Shown piece by piece: positions 1-4,973 of a stretch of 5,007 nt of DNA. A program made the translations under genes and the position numbers. Under the pieces are notes generated by a model that saw only the letters and a program-made list of their open reading frames with translations, did not search any database and was not told the DNA's origin. The first letter of the stretch is position 1. Each line of letters starts with the position of its first letter. Source of the stretch: JBEVEP01 sp040512755 (GTDB lineage Bacteria > Pseudomonadota > Alphaproteobacteria > Rhizobiales > Rhizobiaceae); assembly GCA_040512755.1 (NCBI GenBank), contig JBEVEP010000363.1:1-5007 (forward strand), read 5' to 3'.

Positions 1-4
1 TGTT

Positions 5-46
5 GAAAGCATTCAAGACGGAGCAATCCAGACCGAAAGCATTCAA
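5..46. repeat. 12-bp direct repeat, two copies 30 bp apart
   Basis: GAAAGCATTCAA occurs exactly at 5-16 and again at 35-46, a start-to-start distance of 30 bp (close to three helical turns). The first copy sits inside a small palindrome (TTGAA at 3-7 against TTCAA at 12-16). The outer ends are also inverted (TGTTGAA at 1-7, TTCAACA at 42-48). A shorter CATTCAA recurs at 105-111. This could be the 3' untranslated region of an off-window gene or a protein-binding site. No function can be assigned from the window alone. Confidence 0.5.
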
Positions 47-53
47 CAAAGAG

Positions 54-96
54 GCGCCTCCCGCACACCAAAAGGTGCGAGAGGCGCTTTTGTTTT
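54..96 (+). terminator. Rho-independent terminator of an upstream off-window gene
   Basis: A 13-bp stem pairs 54-66 (GCGCCTCCCGCAC) with 75-87 (GTGCGAGAGGCGC), with a single C/A mismatch at 61/80 and an 8-base loop. It is followed at once by a T-rich tract (TTTTGTTTT, 88-96). This is the standard intrinsic terminator layout on the + strand. It implies that a + strand transcript enters the window from the left. No coding sequence of that gene can be recognised in bases 1-53. On the other strand the tract following the stem is much poorer in T, so one-way action is more likely. Confidence 0.85.
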
Positions 97-317
97 CTGG
101 ACACCATTCAACCCCCGGCCCCTGATCGCCCAAGATCGGCGCAAACAATCGTAAGCTTCGGCTGACGCCTGGCGCTGATATGCGGTGCGTACGCAATCTG
201 CCGTTAACGCACCCGTTCGCTCGCAGAGGCAGCCGCTTGGCTCCGCCCTGCTGGTTCCTTGGAACCTATGCTGGCGTCGCTGGTTTGCCTTCCATTCCAC
301 TGGCAAGGAGGTTCGCC
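97..317. other. Gene-free stretch ahead of the DUF1236 gene
   Basis: Between the upstream terminator and the DUF1236 start codon I find no convincing gene, tRNA or other RNA. Open frames here are shadows or lack a plausible start and ribosome binding site. The only structured element is the inverted repeat GGTTCC-TT-GGAACC (253-266), whose right half forms part of the candidate stress promoter listed separately. Confidence 0.5.
261..285 (+). promoter_or_regulatory. Candidate EcfG/RpoE2-type general stress promoter
   Basis: GGAAC at 261-265 is followed after 18 bases by TT at 284-285 (local sequence GGTT, 282-285). This fits the alphaproteobacterial general-stress sigma factor pattern GGAAC-N18/19-TT, and roughly GGAAC-N16/17-cGTT. 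Transcription would start around 290-295, giving a leader of about 25 bases that contains the ribosome binding site AAGGAG at 305-310. The geometry is good, but the motif is short and the -10 half is only a partial match. No good housekeeping promoter (TTGACA/TATAAT-like) is visible in the same stretch. Confidence 0.45.
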
Positions 318-626
318 ATGAAAATCCACCTTCCGGCCGTCGCGGCCGGGCTTTTTCTGCTCACTGGCGTCGGCGTAGCGGCAGCTCAGGACATCGTGAT
401 CGTTCCCGAACAGGAGAAAGTCATCCGCGAATACGTTGTTAAACAACAGGTCGCCCCGGTCGAAGTGCCTGCGGACGTCCAGATTTCGGTGGGTACAACC
501 CTGCCGGATACGGTTGAATTGCGCGCGATCGAAGTTCCGGACGTACAGTATCAATATGTGGTCGTCGGCGGACAGACCGTCCTGGTGGAGCCGGGTACCC
601 GCAAGATCGTCCACATCATCCAGTAG
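318..626 (+). CDS. Small exported DUF1236-domain protein
   Basis: This encodes a 102-residue protein of unknown function. The first 23 residues form a Sec signal peptide: a short basic start (MKIH), a hydrophobic core (about 8-20) and an AAA-QD cleavage site after residue 23, so the mature protein should be periplasmic or envelope-associated. The rest resembles the DUF1236 family of Rhizobiales: REYV at 37-40, VGTTLPDTVEL at about 58-68, and the family's typical C-terminal pattern of Tyr-rich strand, VVVGGQTVLVEP and TRKIVHII at about 78-101. The mature part has no cysteine or evident catalytic residue, so a structural or stress-related envelope role is more likely than an enzyme. The ATG at 318 is chosen over an upstream in-frame start at 180 because AAGGAG (305-310) lies 7 bases before it and the signal peptide begins there. 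It appears to be monocistronic. Family assignment is from recognition of the pattern; function is unknown. Confidence 0.85.
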   Translation: MKIHLPAVAAGLFLLTGVGVAAAQDIVIVPEQEKVIREYVVKQQVAPVEVPADVQISVGTTLPDTVELRAIEVPDVQYQYVVVGGQTVLVEPGTRKIVHIIQ

Positions 627-636
627 ATTTGACTGT

Positions 637-676
637 TCCGGTTCTACCGGACTGACCCGCCGCGCCGGAAGGCGCG
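637..676. other. Two consecutive small hairpins after the DUF1236 gene
   Basis: TCCGG (637-641) pairs with CCGGA (647-651) across a 5-base loop. CGCGCC (661-666) pairs perfectly with GGCGCG (671-676) across GGAA, a stable tetraloop-like closure. No T tract follows either stem, so this is not a classical intrinsic terminator. It may protect the 3' end of the mRNA or weakly attenuate read-through into fumC. Confidence 0.35.
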
Positions 677-733
677 TCTGGAGGGACTGGTTCTGAACAG
701 ATCTGCCCGGTAGCGATTGGCCGCGCGGCAGCC

Positions 734-739
734 TATATT
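734..739 (+). promoter_or_regulatory. Possible -10 element for fumC
   Basis: TATATT matches the sigma-70 -10 consensus at five of six positions and is the only AT-rich hexamer between the DUF1236 stop and fumC. It would place the start of transcription near 746, about 22 bases before the fumC ATG. No good -35 hexamer stands at the usual distance (710-717 reads GTAGCGAT), so the call is weak and an activator may be needed. Confidence 0.25.
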
Positions 740-767
740 CCGTGTGACACTGGCTGGAAGTCCGCAA

Positions 768-2159
768 ATGGCCCAAATCCGTACAGAAACCGATACATTC
801 GGAGCTATCGACGTCCCCGCTGACCGTTATTGGGGTGCGCAAACCCAACGCAGCCTCGACAATTTCCGTATCGGCACGGAAAGGATGCCGCCGCCGCTGA
901 TTCATGCTCTTGCGCTCGTCAAGCGGGCCGCTGCAGAAGTCAATATGAGCCTGGGCCGCCTGGATGAAACGACGGGCGCGGCCATTGTTGCTGCAGCCAC
1001 CGAAGCGGCGGAAGGCAAGCTTGACGATCACTTTCCGCTTGCCGTCTGGCAGACCGGTTCCGGCACCCAATCCAACATGAACGCCAACGAAGTGATTTCT
1101 AACCGGGCGATCGAGATTCTGGGCGGGGTCATCGGTTCAAAAAAGCCGGTTCATCCCAACGACCACGTGAATATGAGCCAGTCGTCGAACGACACGTTTC
1201 CGACCGCGATGCATGTGGCGGTTGCCGTGGAAACAAACCGGCGACTGTTGCCTGCCCTGGATCACCTGGCGACCGCGCTGAGGGACAAGGAGCGGGCCTT
1301 CGCCAGCATCGTCAAGATCGGCCGCACCCATACGCAGGATGCGACGCCGCTGACCCTCGGCCAGGAGTTCTCCGGCTACACCGCCGCAGTAGAATTCGGC
1401 GGCAAGCGCATCGCCGACAGCCTCGGCGATGTCTACACGCTTGCGCAGGGCGGCACGGCAGTCGGCACCGGCCTCAACGCACCTGCCGGATTCGATACCG
1501 AAATTGCTCAAAAACTTACCGAAATCACCGGCCTGCCCTTCCGCACCGCGCCGAACAAATTCGAAGCGCTGGCCAGCCATGGGGCCCTTGTCTATTTTCA
1601 CGGCGCGCTTGCCGCCCTCGCCGCCGATCTGTTCAAAATCGCCAACGACATACGGTTCCTTGGCTCGGGTCCGCGCTCCGGCCTTGGCGAACTTATCCTG
1701 CCGGAGAACGAACCCGGGTCGTCGATCATGCCAGGCAAGGTCAATCCTACCCAGGCAGAAGCGTTGACGATGGCCGCTGTGCAAGTCATCGGCAATCAGA
1801 CGTCGGTGGCGTTTGCCGCCAGCCAGGGCCATTTCGAGCTCAACGTGTACAAGCCGGTGATTGCGCTGAATGTCCTTCAATCCATCCGCCTGCTTGCCGA
1901 CGCCTCCCGTTCCTTCACCGACAACTGCGTTGTAGGCATTGCCGCCGACGAGGCGCGGATTGCCGATCTGATGCAGCGTTCGCTGATGCTGGTCACCGCT
2001 CTGGCGCCGAAGATCGGCTACGACAATGCCGCCAAGATCGCCAAGACTGCGCATCGGAACGGGACGACCTTGCGGGAGGAGGCGCTGAAAAGCGGGCTCG
2101 TCACGGACGAGGAATATGATCGGATCGTCCGCCCGGAAAGCATGACGCGCCCCGGGTAG
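768..2159 (+). CDS. fumC: Class II fumarate hydratase (fumarase C)
   Basis: FumC interconverts fumarate and L-malate in the cytosolic TCA cycle. It is the iron-independent, oxygen-stable fumarase and works as a homotetramer. The 463-residue product is close to the E. coli FumC length (467). The superfamily signature GSSIMPGKVN lies at residues 317-326. Residues expected from E. coli FumC fall at the same numbers: His188 (in GRTHTQ), Ser318, Lys324, Asn326 and Glu331. The substrate-site segments TGSGTQSNMNANE (96-108), HPNDHVNMSQSSND (129-142) and the C-terminal GYDNAAKIAKTA (417-428) are intact. An in-frame TTG at 717 would add 17 residues, but the ATG at 768 is preferred because GGAAG (756-760) is suitably placed and the protein begins with the family's normal N-terminus (TETDTFGAIDVP). 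The gene stands alone, 141 bases after the DUF1236 gene, with a repeat element immediately downstream. The reading frame is complete with no sign of damage. Confidence 0.98.
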   Translation: MAQIRTETDTFGAIDVPADRYWGAQTQRSLDNFRIGTERMPPPLIHALALVKRAAAEVNMSLGRLDETTGAAIVAAATEAAEGKLDDHFPLAVWQTGSGTQSNMNANEVISNRAIEILGGVIGSKKPVHPNDHVNMSQSSNDTFPTAMHVAVAVETNRRLLPALDHLATALRDKERAFASIVKIGRTHTQDATPLTLGQEFSGYTAAVEFGGKRIADSLGDVYTLAQGGTAVGTGLNAPAGFDTEIAQKLTEITGLPFRTAPNKFEALASHGALVYFHGALAALAADLFKIANDIRFLGSGPRSGLGELILPENEPGSSIMPGKVNPTQAEALTMAAVQVIGNQTSVAFAASQGHFELNVYKPVIALNVLQSIRLLADASRSFTDNCVVGIAADEARIADLMQRSLMLVTALAPKIGYDNAAKIAKTAHRNGTTLREEALKSGLVTDEEYDRIVRPESMTRPG

Positions 2160-2162
2160 CTA

Positions 2163-2272
2163 CAGCATCGGACCGAAAAGTGCGAAGCGGTTTTCGGACG
2201 AATCCAATGCTTAAACAAAAGCTTGGAGCAAGTCGCCCGATTTCGGTTTCGGACGACTTTGCTCTGATGCTG
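2163..2272. repeat. Rhizobial intergenic mosaic palindromic element (RIME-like)
   Basis: The element is bracketed by a perfect 7-bp inverted repeat, CAGCATC (2163-2169) and GATGCTG (2266-2272). The left arm folds 2164-2172 onto 2203-2211 (one C/A mismatch) and CCGAAAA (2173-2179) onto TTTTCGG (2191-2197). The right arm folds GAGCAAGTCG (2226-2235) onto CGACTTTGCTC (2254-2264, one bulge) and CCGA (2237-2240) onto TCGG (2249-2252). A competing middle hairpin pairs TCCAA-T-GCTT (2203-2212) with AAGCTTGGA (2219-2227). The left-arm sequence (GCATCGGACCGAAAAGTG) is one I recall seeing repeatedly between genes in rhizobia, matching descriptions of RIME-type mosaic elements; the name rests on memory. 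It begins 4 bases after the fumC stop and could act as a 3' mRNA stabiliser or transcription barrier. Confidence 0.7.
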
Positions 2273-2277
2273 GCGGA

Positions 2278-2307
2278 TGGCAGATTGCGGATGTTACCAG
2301 TCTGCCA
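2278..2307. repeat. 7-bp inverted repeat after the mosaic element
   Basis: TGGCAGA (2278-2284) is an exact inverted match to TCTGCCA (2301-2307), with a 16-base loop whose edges can add one G-T and one T-A pair. It could be a remnant of the neighbouring mosaic element or an independent small hairpin. No T tract follows it. Confidence 0.35.
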
Positions 2308-2337
2308 GCCTGTCGCCGGGACAAAAGCCATGAGTAA

Positions 2338-2398
2338 ATCGTTCCTTTTGTGAACGATCTGTCGACAACAAAATCTCTTTTGTGAACACTGCAAGTTC
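2338..2398 (+). promoter_or_regulatory. Operator-like dyad and direct repeat upstream of doxX
   Basis: A perfect 7-bp dyad, ATCGTTC (2338-2344) and GAACGAT (2352-2358), surrounds the 7-base spacer CTTTTGT. It contains a T-N11-A arrangement (T2342, A2354), as in LysR-type regulator sites. The 11-mer CTTTTGTGAAC that spans the spacer and right arm (2345-2355) is repeated exactly at 2377-2387, 32 bp later (three helical turns). There GAAC (2384-2387) faces GTTC (2395-2398), again with a 7-base gap. With a promoter at 2378-2406, the first dyad would be centred near -65 and the second site would cover the -35, a layout typical of LysR-type activation. No regulator gene lies in the window. Confidence 0.5.
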
Positions 2399-2406
2399 TC
2401 TATACC
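2378..2406 (+). promoter_or_regulatory. Tentative doxX promoter
   Basis: TATACC (2401-2406) is the best -10-like hexamer. At 17 bp upstream, TTTTGT (2378-2383) would be a poor -35, overlapping the second copy of the 11-bp repeat. A weak -35 under a protein-binding site is consistent with an activated promoter. Transcription would begin near 2413, about 29 bases before the ATG. Confidence 0.3.
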
Positions 2407-2411
2407 ACTGC

Positions 2412-2443
2412 GGAGACTTCAATCCTCCCAGGAGAACTTCAAT
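2412..2443 (+). promoter_or_regulatory. doxX ribosome binding site with an imperfect upstream copy
   Basis: AGGAGA (2430-2435) lies 6 bases before the ATG at 2442 and fixes this start over an in-frame GTG at 2382, which falls inside the operator-like repeat. The segment GGAGAACTTCAAT (2431-2443) has a near copy, GGAGACTTCAAT (2412-2423), 19 bases upstream. The upstream copy is not followed by a start codon. Confidence 0.7.
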
Positions 2444-2870
2444 GTCGATCAACTCCGCTACCGTCGGCGCCAAGGCCGGCCTTATCGAAAACAGTTCCGT
2501 TCTCGTACTGGCCGGACGCGCACTCCTGTCCGCCATCTTCATCCTCGCGGGCTTTGGCAAGCTCACCGCCATCGGCGCGACGGCTGGATGGTTTGGCAGC
2601 CTCGGATTCCCGCTGCCGACCGTCGTGGTTGTTCTGGTCGGCCTTCTGGAGCTCTTGGGTGGCATCGCCATCCTCATCGGCTTCCAGACACGTATCGCCG
2701 CGATCGCGCTCGCAATCTTCACGCTTGCGGCCACCGCAGTTGCGCATCTCGATTTCGCCGATCAGGTGCAGTTTCTGTTCTTCCAGAAGAATCTCGCCAT
2801 CGCGGGCGGCCTGTTTGTTCTCGCGGTTTTCGGCGCCGGCGCTCTGTCGGTCGACGCCAAGCGCGGCTGA
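2442..2870 (+). CDS. DoxX-family four-helix inner membrane protein
   Basis: The 142-residue product is very hydrophobic, with four predicted membrane helices at about 20-40, 60-80, 84-102 and 116-134. The family landmarks are present: GRALLSAIFILAGFGKL (25-41), ELLGGIAILIG (70-80) after a Pro-containing loop, and FQKNLAIAGGL (114-124) leading into the last helix. DoxX/YphA-type proteins are small inner membrane proteins. Members have been tied to quinone or thiol redox and oxidative-stress contexts in some organisms, but the biochemical role is unproven for most, including this one. The short N-terminal tail and the last residues (SVDAKRG) are polar. The gene appears monocistronic, with its own candidate operator and promoter and a strong terminator 20 bases after the stop. 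Nothing nearby suggests a partner protein. Confidence 0.9.
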   Translation: MSINSATVGAKAGLIENSSVLVLAGRALLSAIFILAGFGKLTAIGATAGWFGSLGFPLPTVVVVLVGLLELLGGIAILIGFQTRIAAIALAIFTLAATAVAHLDFADQVQFLFFQKNLAIAGGLFVLAVFGAGALSVDAKRG

Positions 2871-2890
2871 TCCGCGCCATATCGCATAAC

Positions 2891-2921
2891 AAAAGCCCGG
2901 AGCGATCCGGGCTTTTTTGTT
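2891..2921. terminator. Bidirectional rho-independent terminator between doxX and hisG
   Basis: A perfect 11-bp stem pairs AAAAGCCCGGA (2891-2901) with TCCGGGCTTTT (2906-2916) around a GCGA tetraloop. The + strand has a T run (TTTTTTGTT, 2913-2921). Read from the other side, the A tract ahead of the stem becomes TTTTGTTA. It therefore suits both converging transcripts: doxX, whose stop is 20 bases to the left, and hisG, whose stop is 12 bases to the right. Confidence 0.95.
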
Positions 2922-2933
2922 GATGCAGGGTCT

Positions 2934-3641
2934 TTACGCCCCCGCGACGGCCTTGTTCACCAGGCCTGCCACCTCATTGATCAAGGCAGTATCGTCGGTG
3001 CTTCGCTTCTTCTTCGATGAGACGAGACAGGCCTGTGACTTGAGGATGATGCCATCATCCAGCACTTTGAGATGATTGGCGCGCAGCGTAGAGCCGGTGG
3101 TGGTGATGTCGACAATGACATCGGCCGACCCTGCGGCGGGAGCGCCTTCGGTAGCGCCGAGGCTTTCCACGATCCGGTAAACCTGGATGCCATGCTTTTG
3201 CGAAAAGAATTGTTGCGTCAGCCGCCAGTATTTCGTGGCGATGCGCAGACGCCTGCCATGCCGGTGGCGAAAATCGGCGGCGACATCGTCAAGATCGGCC
3301 ATCGTATCGACGTCCAGCCAGACATCCGGGACCGCGACTACGACATTAGCATGTCCGAAGCCGAGCCGCGCCGCGATCTCGGCCCGGCTCTCCCAATCGG
3401 CCAGCGTCTCGCGCAGCAAATCCTCGCCCGTCACGCCGAGATCGACCGTTCCCTGCCCGAGTTCGCTGGCGATCTCCGACGCGGACAGGAACGCCACCTC
3501 AATGCCGGAGTGGCCATCGACGCGGGCGCGGTACTTTCGGTCGTCTCCGGGCAGGCTGACCGGCAGCCCAGCGCGGGCGAATAGGTCCAGCGCCTGTTCC
3601 TTCAGGCGGCCCTTGGAGGGTAGTGCAAGCGTGATGCTCAC
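2934..3641 (-). CDS. hisG: ATP phosphoribosyltransferase, short-form catalytic subunit
   Basis: HisG condenses ATP with PRPP to give phosphoribosyl-ATP, the first and committed step of histidine synthesis, in the cytoplasm. The 235-residue length shows the short form, lacking the C-terminal regulatory domain of the roughly 300-residue long form, so it depends on HisZ. Visible motifs: LPSKGRL (7-13), DLGVTGEDLL (67-76), RIATKYWRLTQQFF (133-146), Glu159 with GATEGAP (162-168), and the PRPP-binding loop DITTTGSTLRAN (178-189). The start is taken as the GTG at 3641 because the protein then begins directly with the conserved SITLALPSKGRL strand. That GTG overlaps the hisZ stop (GTGA, 3638-3641), which suggests translational coupling, with a G-rich tract just upstream as a possible ribosome site. 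An alternative in-frame ATG at 3680, inside hisZ, would add 13 poorly conserved-looking residues. The gene ends against a bidirectional terminator. Confidence 0.97.
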   Translation of the reverse strand: MSITLALPSKGRLKEQALDLFARAGLPVSLPGDDRKYRARVDGHSGIEVAFLSASEIASELGQGTVDLGVTGEDLLRETLADWESRAEIAARLGFGHANVVVAVPDVWLDVDTMADLDDVAADFRHRHGRRLRIATKYWRLTQQFFSQKHGIQVYRIVESLGATEGAPAAGSADVIVDITTTGSTLRANHLKVLDDGIILKSQACLVSSKKKRSTDDTALINEVAGLVNKAVAGA

Positions 3642-4759
3642 GGCTTTGCCCCCCGCAATTGCTCGATGCGGTCGAGCCAAACGGAAAAGCCGACGCCGGG
3701 AATGGGCCGCTCAGCACCTAGAAGAGTTAAAAGCCGGTCATAACGGCCGCCGCCGGCCAGCGGCCGGCCGCCTTTCTCCGCCGCGATTTCGAAGACGAGC
3801 CCGGTATAATAGTCGAGCGGCCGGCCAAAGGCAGCGTCATAACGAATTATGTCGATGGCGAGTCCGTTGCTCGCGACCTTTGCTGCCCGCTCGGCAAAAC
3901 GGACCAATGCGGCCCCGATCGACAGGCCGGCGCTCTTCGCGAAACCGTCCAGAACAGACGGCGCGGCTTCGAGCGGTACATCAATTTCCAGAAACCGCTT
4001 CAAGGCATCGAGGGCGGAATCGGCGAGGCGAACGCTGCGAAGTTCGGTCTTCTCCAAAAGCCTCCGAGCGATTTCTTCGGGGGCGCGACCCGATGCTGGC
4101 GAAATGCCCGCCGCTTCCATGGCGCGGTTCACATGCGCGGCGAGCGGCTCGATATCGCCGGCATGCACAAGTGCTGCGACGCTATCGTCAAGCGCTGCAA
4201 TGCTGGCCGGATTGGCAAGATCGGCTAGTGCCGAGGCTAGGGCTTCGGGCGAGCCGAAGGCGCGTGCAAGGCGCTTTTGCCATCCACGCGGGAGTCCGAG
4301 CGCAGCCAAGACAGCTTCGAAAATCGACTGGTCGCCAAGGGTGATGGAGAGCGGACGGCCGGGCAAAGTCAATTCAAGCAGTGCGTGGGCATCCGCAATG
4401 GCGCGTGCATCCGCGGCGGCAATGTCGATATCGCCAAGGTCCTCGACACCGGCCTGAAAGAATTCGCTGCTGCCGTCGCGGCGCTGGCGAAACACCTCGC
4501 CAAGATAGGAATAGCGGCGCGGCGTGCCGGACTGCGAGCGGATGTGGTCCAGACAGACGGGGATAGTGAACTCCGGGCGTAGGCAGAGCGTTTCGCCGGT
4601 TTCGCTCTCGGTCAGGAAGATGCGGCGGCGCAAATCCTCACCGGCCATGTCGAGAAACGGATCGGCCGGCTGGATCACCGGCACATCGACGGGCTCGGCT
4701 CCGCGCGCGGCGAAAAGCGCAAGGATATCAGGTGCAAAAGCCGGATAGCGCAGGGTCAT
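3638..4759 (-). CDS. hisZ: ATP phosphoribosyltransferase regulatory subunit (HisRS paralogue)
   Basis: HisZ is a paralogue of the histidyl-tRNA synthetase catalytic core. It binds short-form HisG, is required for its activity and mediates histidine feedback. The 373-residue product shows a class II synthetase fold: the LCLRPEFTIPVC strand (58-69), a motif-2-like segment RRYSYLGEVFRQRR...SSEFFQAGVEDLG (81-109), the histidine-site-like segment RPLDYYTGLVFE (313-324), GGGRYDRLL (336-344), and a motif-3-like GVGFSVWLDRI (355-365). The C-terminal anticodon-binding domain of true HisRS is missing. The usual Arg-x-Glu of synthetase motif 2 reads Arg91-Gln-Arg93, as expected for a non-charging paralogue. 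The ATG at 4759 gives a family-like N-terminus (LRYPAFAPDILALFAARGAEPVDVP), but no clear Shine-Dalgarno sequence precedes it (AGCCTACC). It overlaps hisG by 4 bases. hisS often lies upstream in rhizobia, but is not visible within the 248 bases available. Confidence 0.96.
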   Translation of the reverse strand: MTLRYPAFAPDILALFAARGAEPVDVPVIQPADPFLDMAGEDLRRRIFLTESETGETLCLRPEFTIPVCLDHIRSQSGTPRRYSYLGEVFRQRRDGSSEFFQAGVEDLGDIDIAAADARAIADAHALLELTLPGRPLSITLGDQSIFEAVLAALGLPRGWQKRLARAFGSPEALASALADLANPASIAALDDSVAALVHAGDIEPLAAHVNRAMEAAGISPASGRAPEEIARRLLEKTELRSVRLADSALDALKRFLEIDVPLEAAPSVLDGFAKSAGLSIGAALVRFAERAAKVASNGLAIDIIRYDAAFGRPLDYYTGLVFEIAAEKGGRPLAGGGRYDRLLTLLGAERPIPGVGFSVWLDRIEQLRGAKP

Positions 4760-4783
4760 GGTAGGCTGGCGGGCTTGAAACCA

Positions 4784-4862
4784 CCCCCCTCTGGCCTGCC
4801 GGCCATCTTCCCCTCAAGGGGGGAGATTACGCCGTAACGAAACGCTGCCGCCAATCGCCAAC
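4784..4862. repeat. Double-hairpin intergenic repeat, copy 1
   Basis: The 44-bp core (4784-4827) starts with CCCCCCTCTG and ends with CAAGGGGGGAGAT. It contains two stems: GGCC (4793-4796) with GGCC (4801-4804) around TGCC, and ATCTTCCCC (4805-4813) with GGGGGAGAT (4819-4827) around TCAAG, including one G-T pair. About 21 bases later comes CGCCAATCGCCAAC (4849-4862), also present after copy 2. I recall sequences of this type as frequent between genes in Mesorhizobium and relatives. The core starts only 24 bases from the hisZ start codon, inside the presumed hisZ leader. Confidence 0.8.
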
Positions 4863-4896
4863 TTTTCCCTGCAGCGCGGGTCAGCGCTCTACGTCG

Positions 4897-4973
4897 CCCC
4901 CCTCTGTCCTGCCGGACATCTCCCCCGCAAGGGGGGAGATCGGCGGTCATCATGGCTTTCGCCAATCGCCAAC
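4897..4973. repeat. Double-hairpin intergenic repeat, copy 2
   Basis: The 44-bp core (4897-4940) matches copy 1 at 40 of 44 positions. Its stems are GTCC (4906-4909) with GGAC (4914-4917) around TGCC, and a perfect ATCTCCCCC (4918-4926) with GGGGGAGAT (4932-4940) around GCAAG. The trailing CGCCAATCGCCAAC recurs at 4960-4973, 19 bases after the core, so the repeating unit is larger than the hairpins, and it may continue beyond 4973. The two units lie head to tail, 113 bp apart start to start. Confidence 0.8.

Noticed and set aside
717..767. N-terminal extension of FumC from a TTG at 717
   Set aside because: The added 17 residues do not resemble the family, the stretch contains the likely -10 element, and the ATG at 768 has a well-placed ribosome site.
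204..1070. 288-residue open frame on the - strand
   Set aside because: It is antisense to the DUF1236 gene and the start of fumC, has low-complexity Arg-rich composition and no recognisable domain; a typical GC-rich shadow frame.
1137..2054. 305-residue open frame on the - strand inside fumC
   Set aside because: It is antisense to highly conserved fumC codons, with no ribosome site and no family resemblance; GC-bias shadow.
2330..2353. Seven-codon mini-frame (MSKSFLL) before doxX as a leader peptide
   Set aside because: It lies upstream of the inferred transcription start, has no good ribosome site and overlaps the operator-like dyad; most likely chance.
3187..4344. 385-residue open frame on the + strand across hisG and hisZ
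   Set aside because: It is very rich in Arg and Ser, has no domain pattern and lies opposite two well-supported genes; shadow frame.
4784..4973. CRISPR array or histidine attenuator upstream of hisZ
   Set aside because: There are only two repeat copies with imperfect identity, a 69-bp gap and internal palindromes, so not CRISPR. No leader peptide with a run of His codons is visible, so attenuation is not supported.
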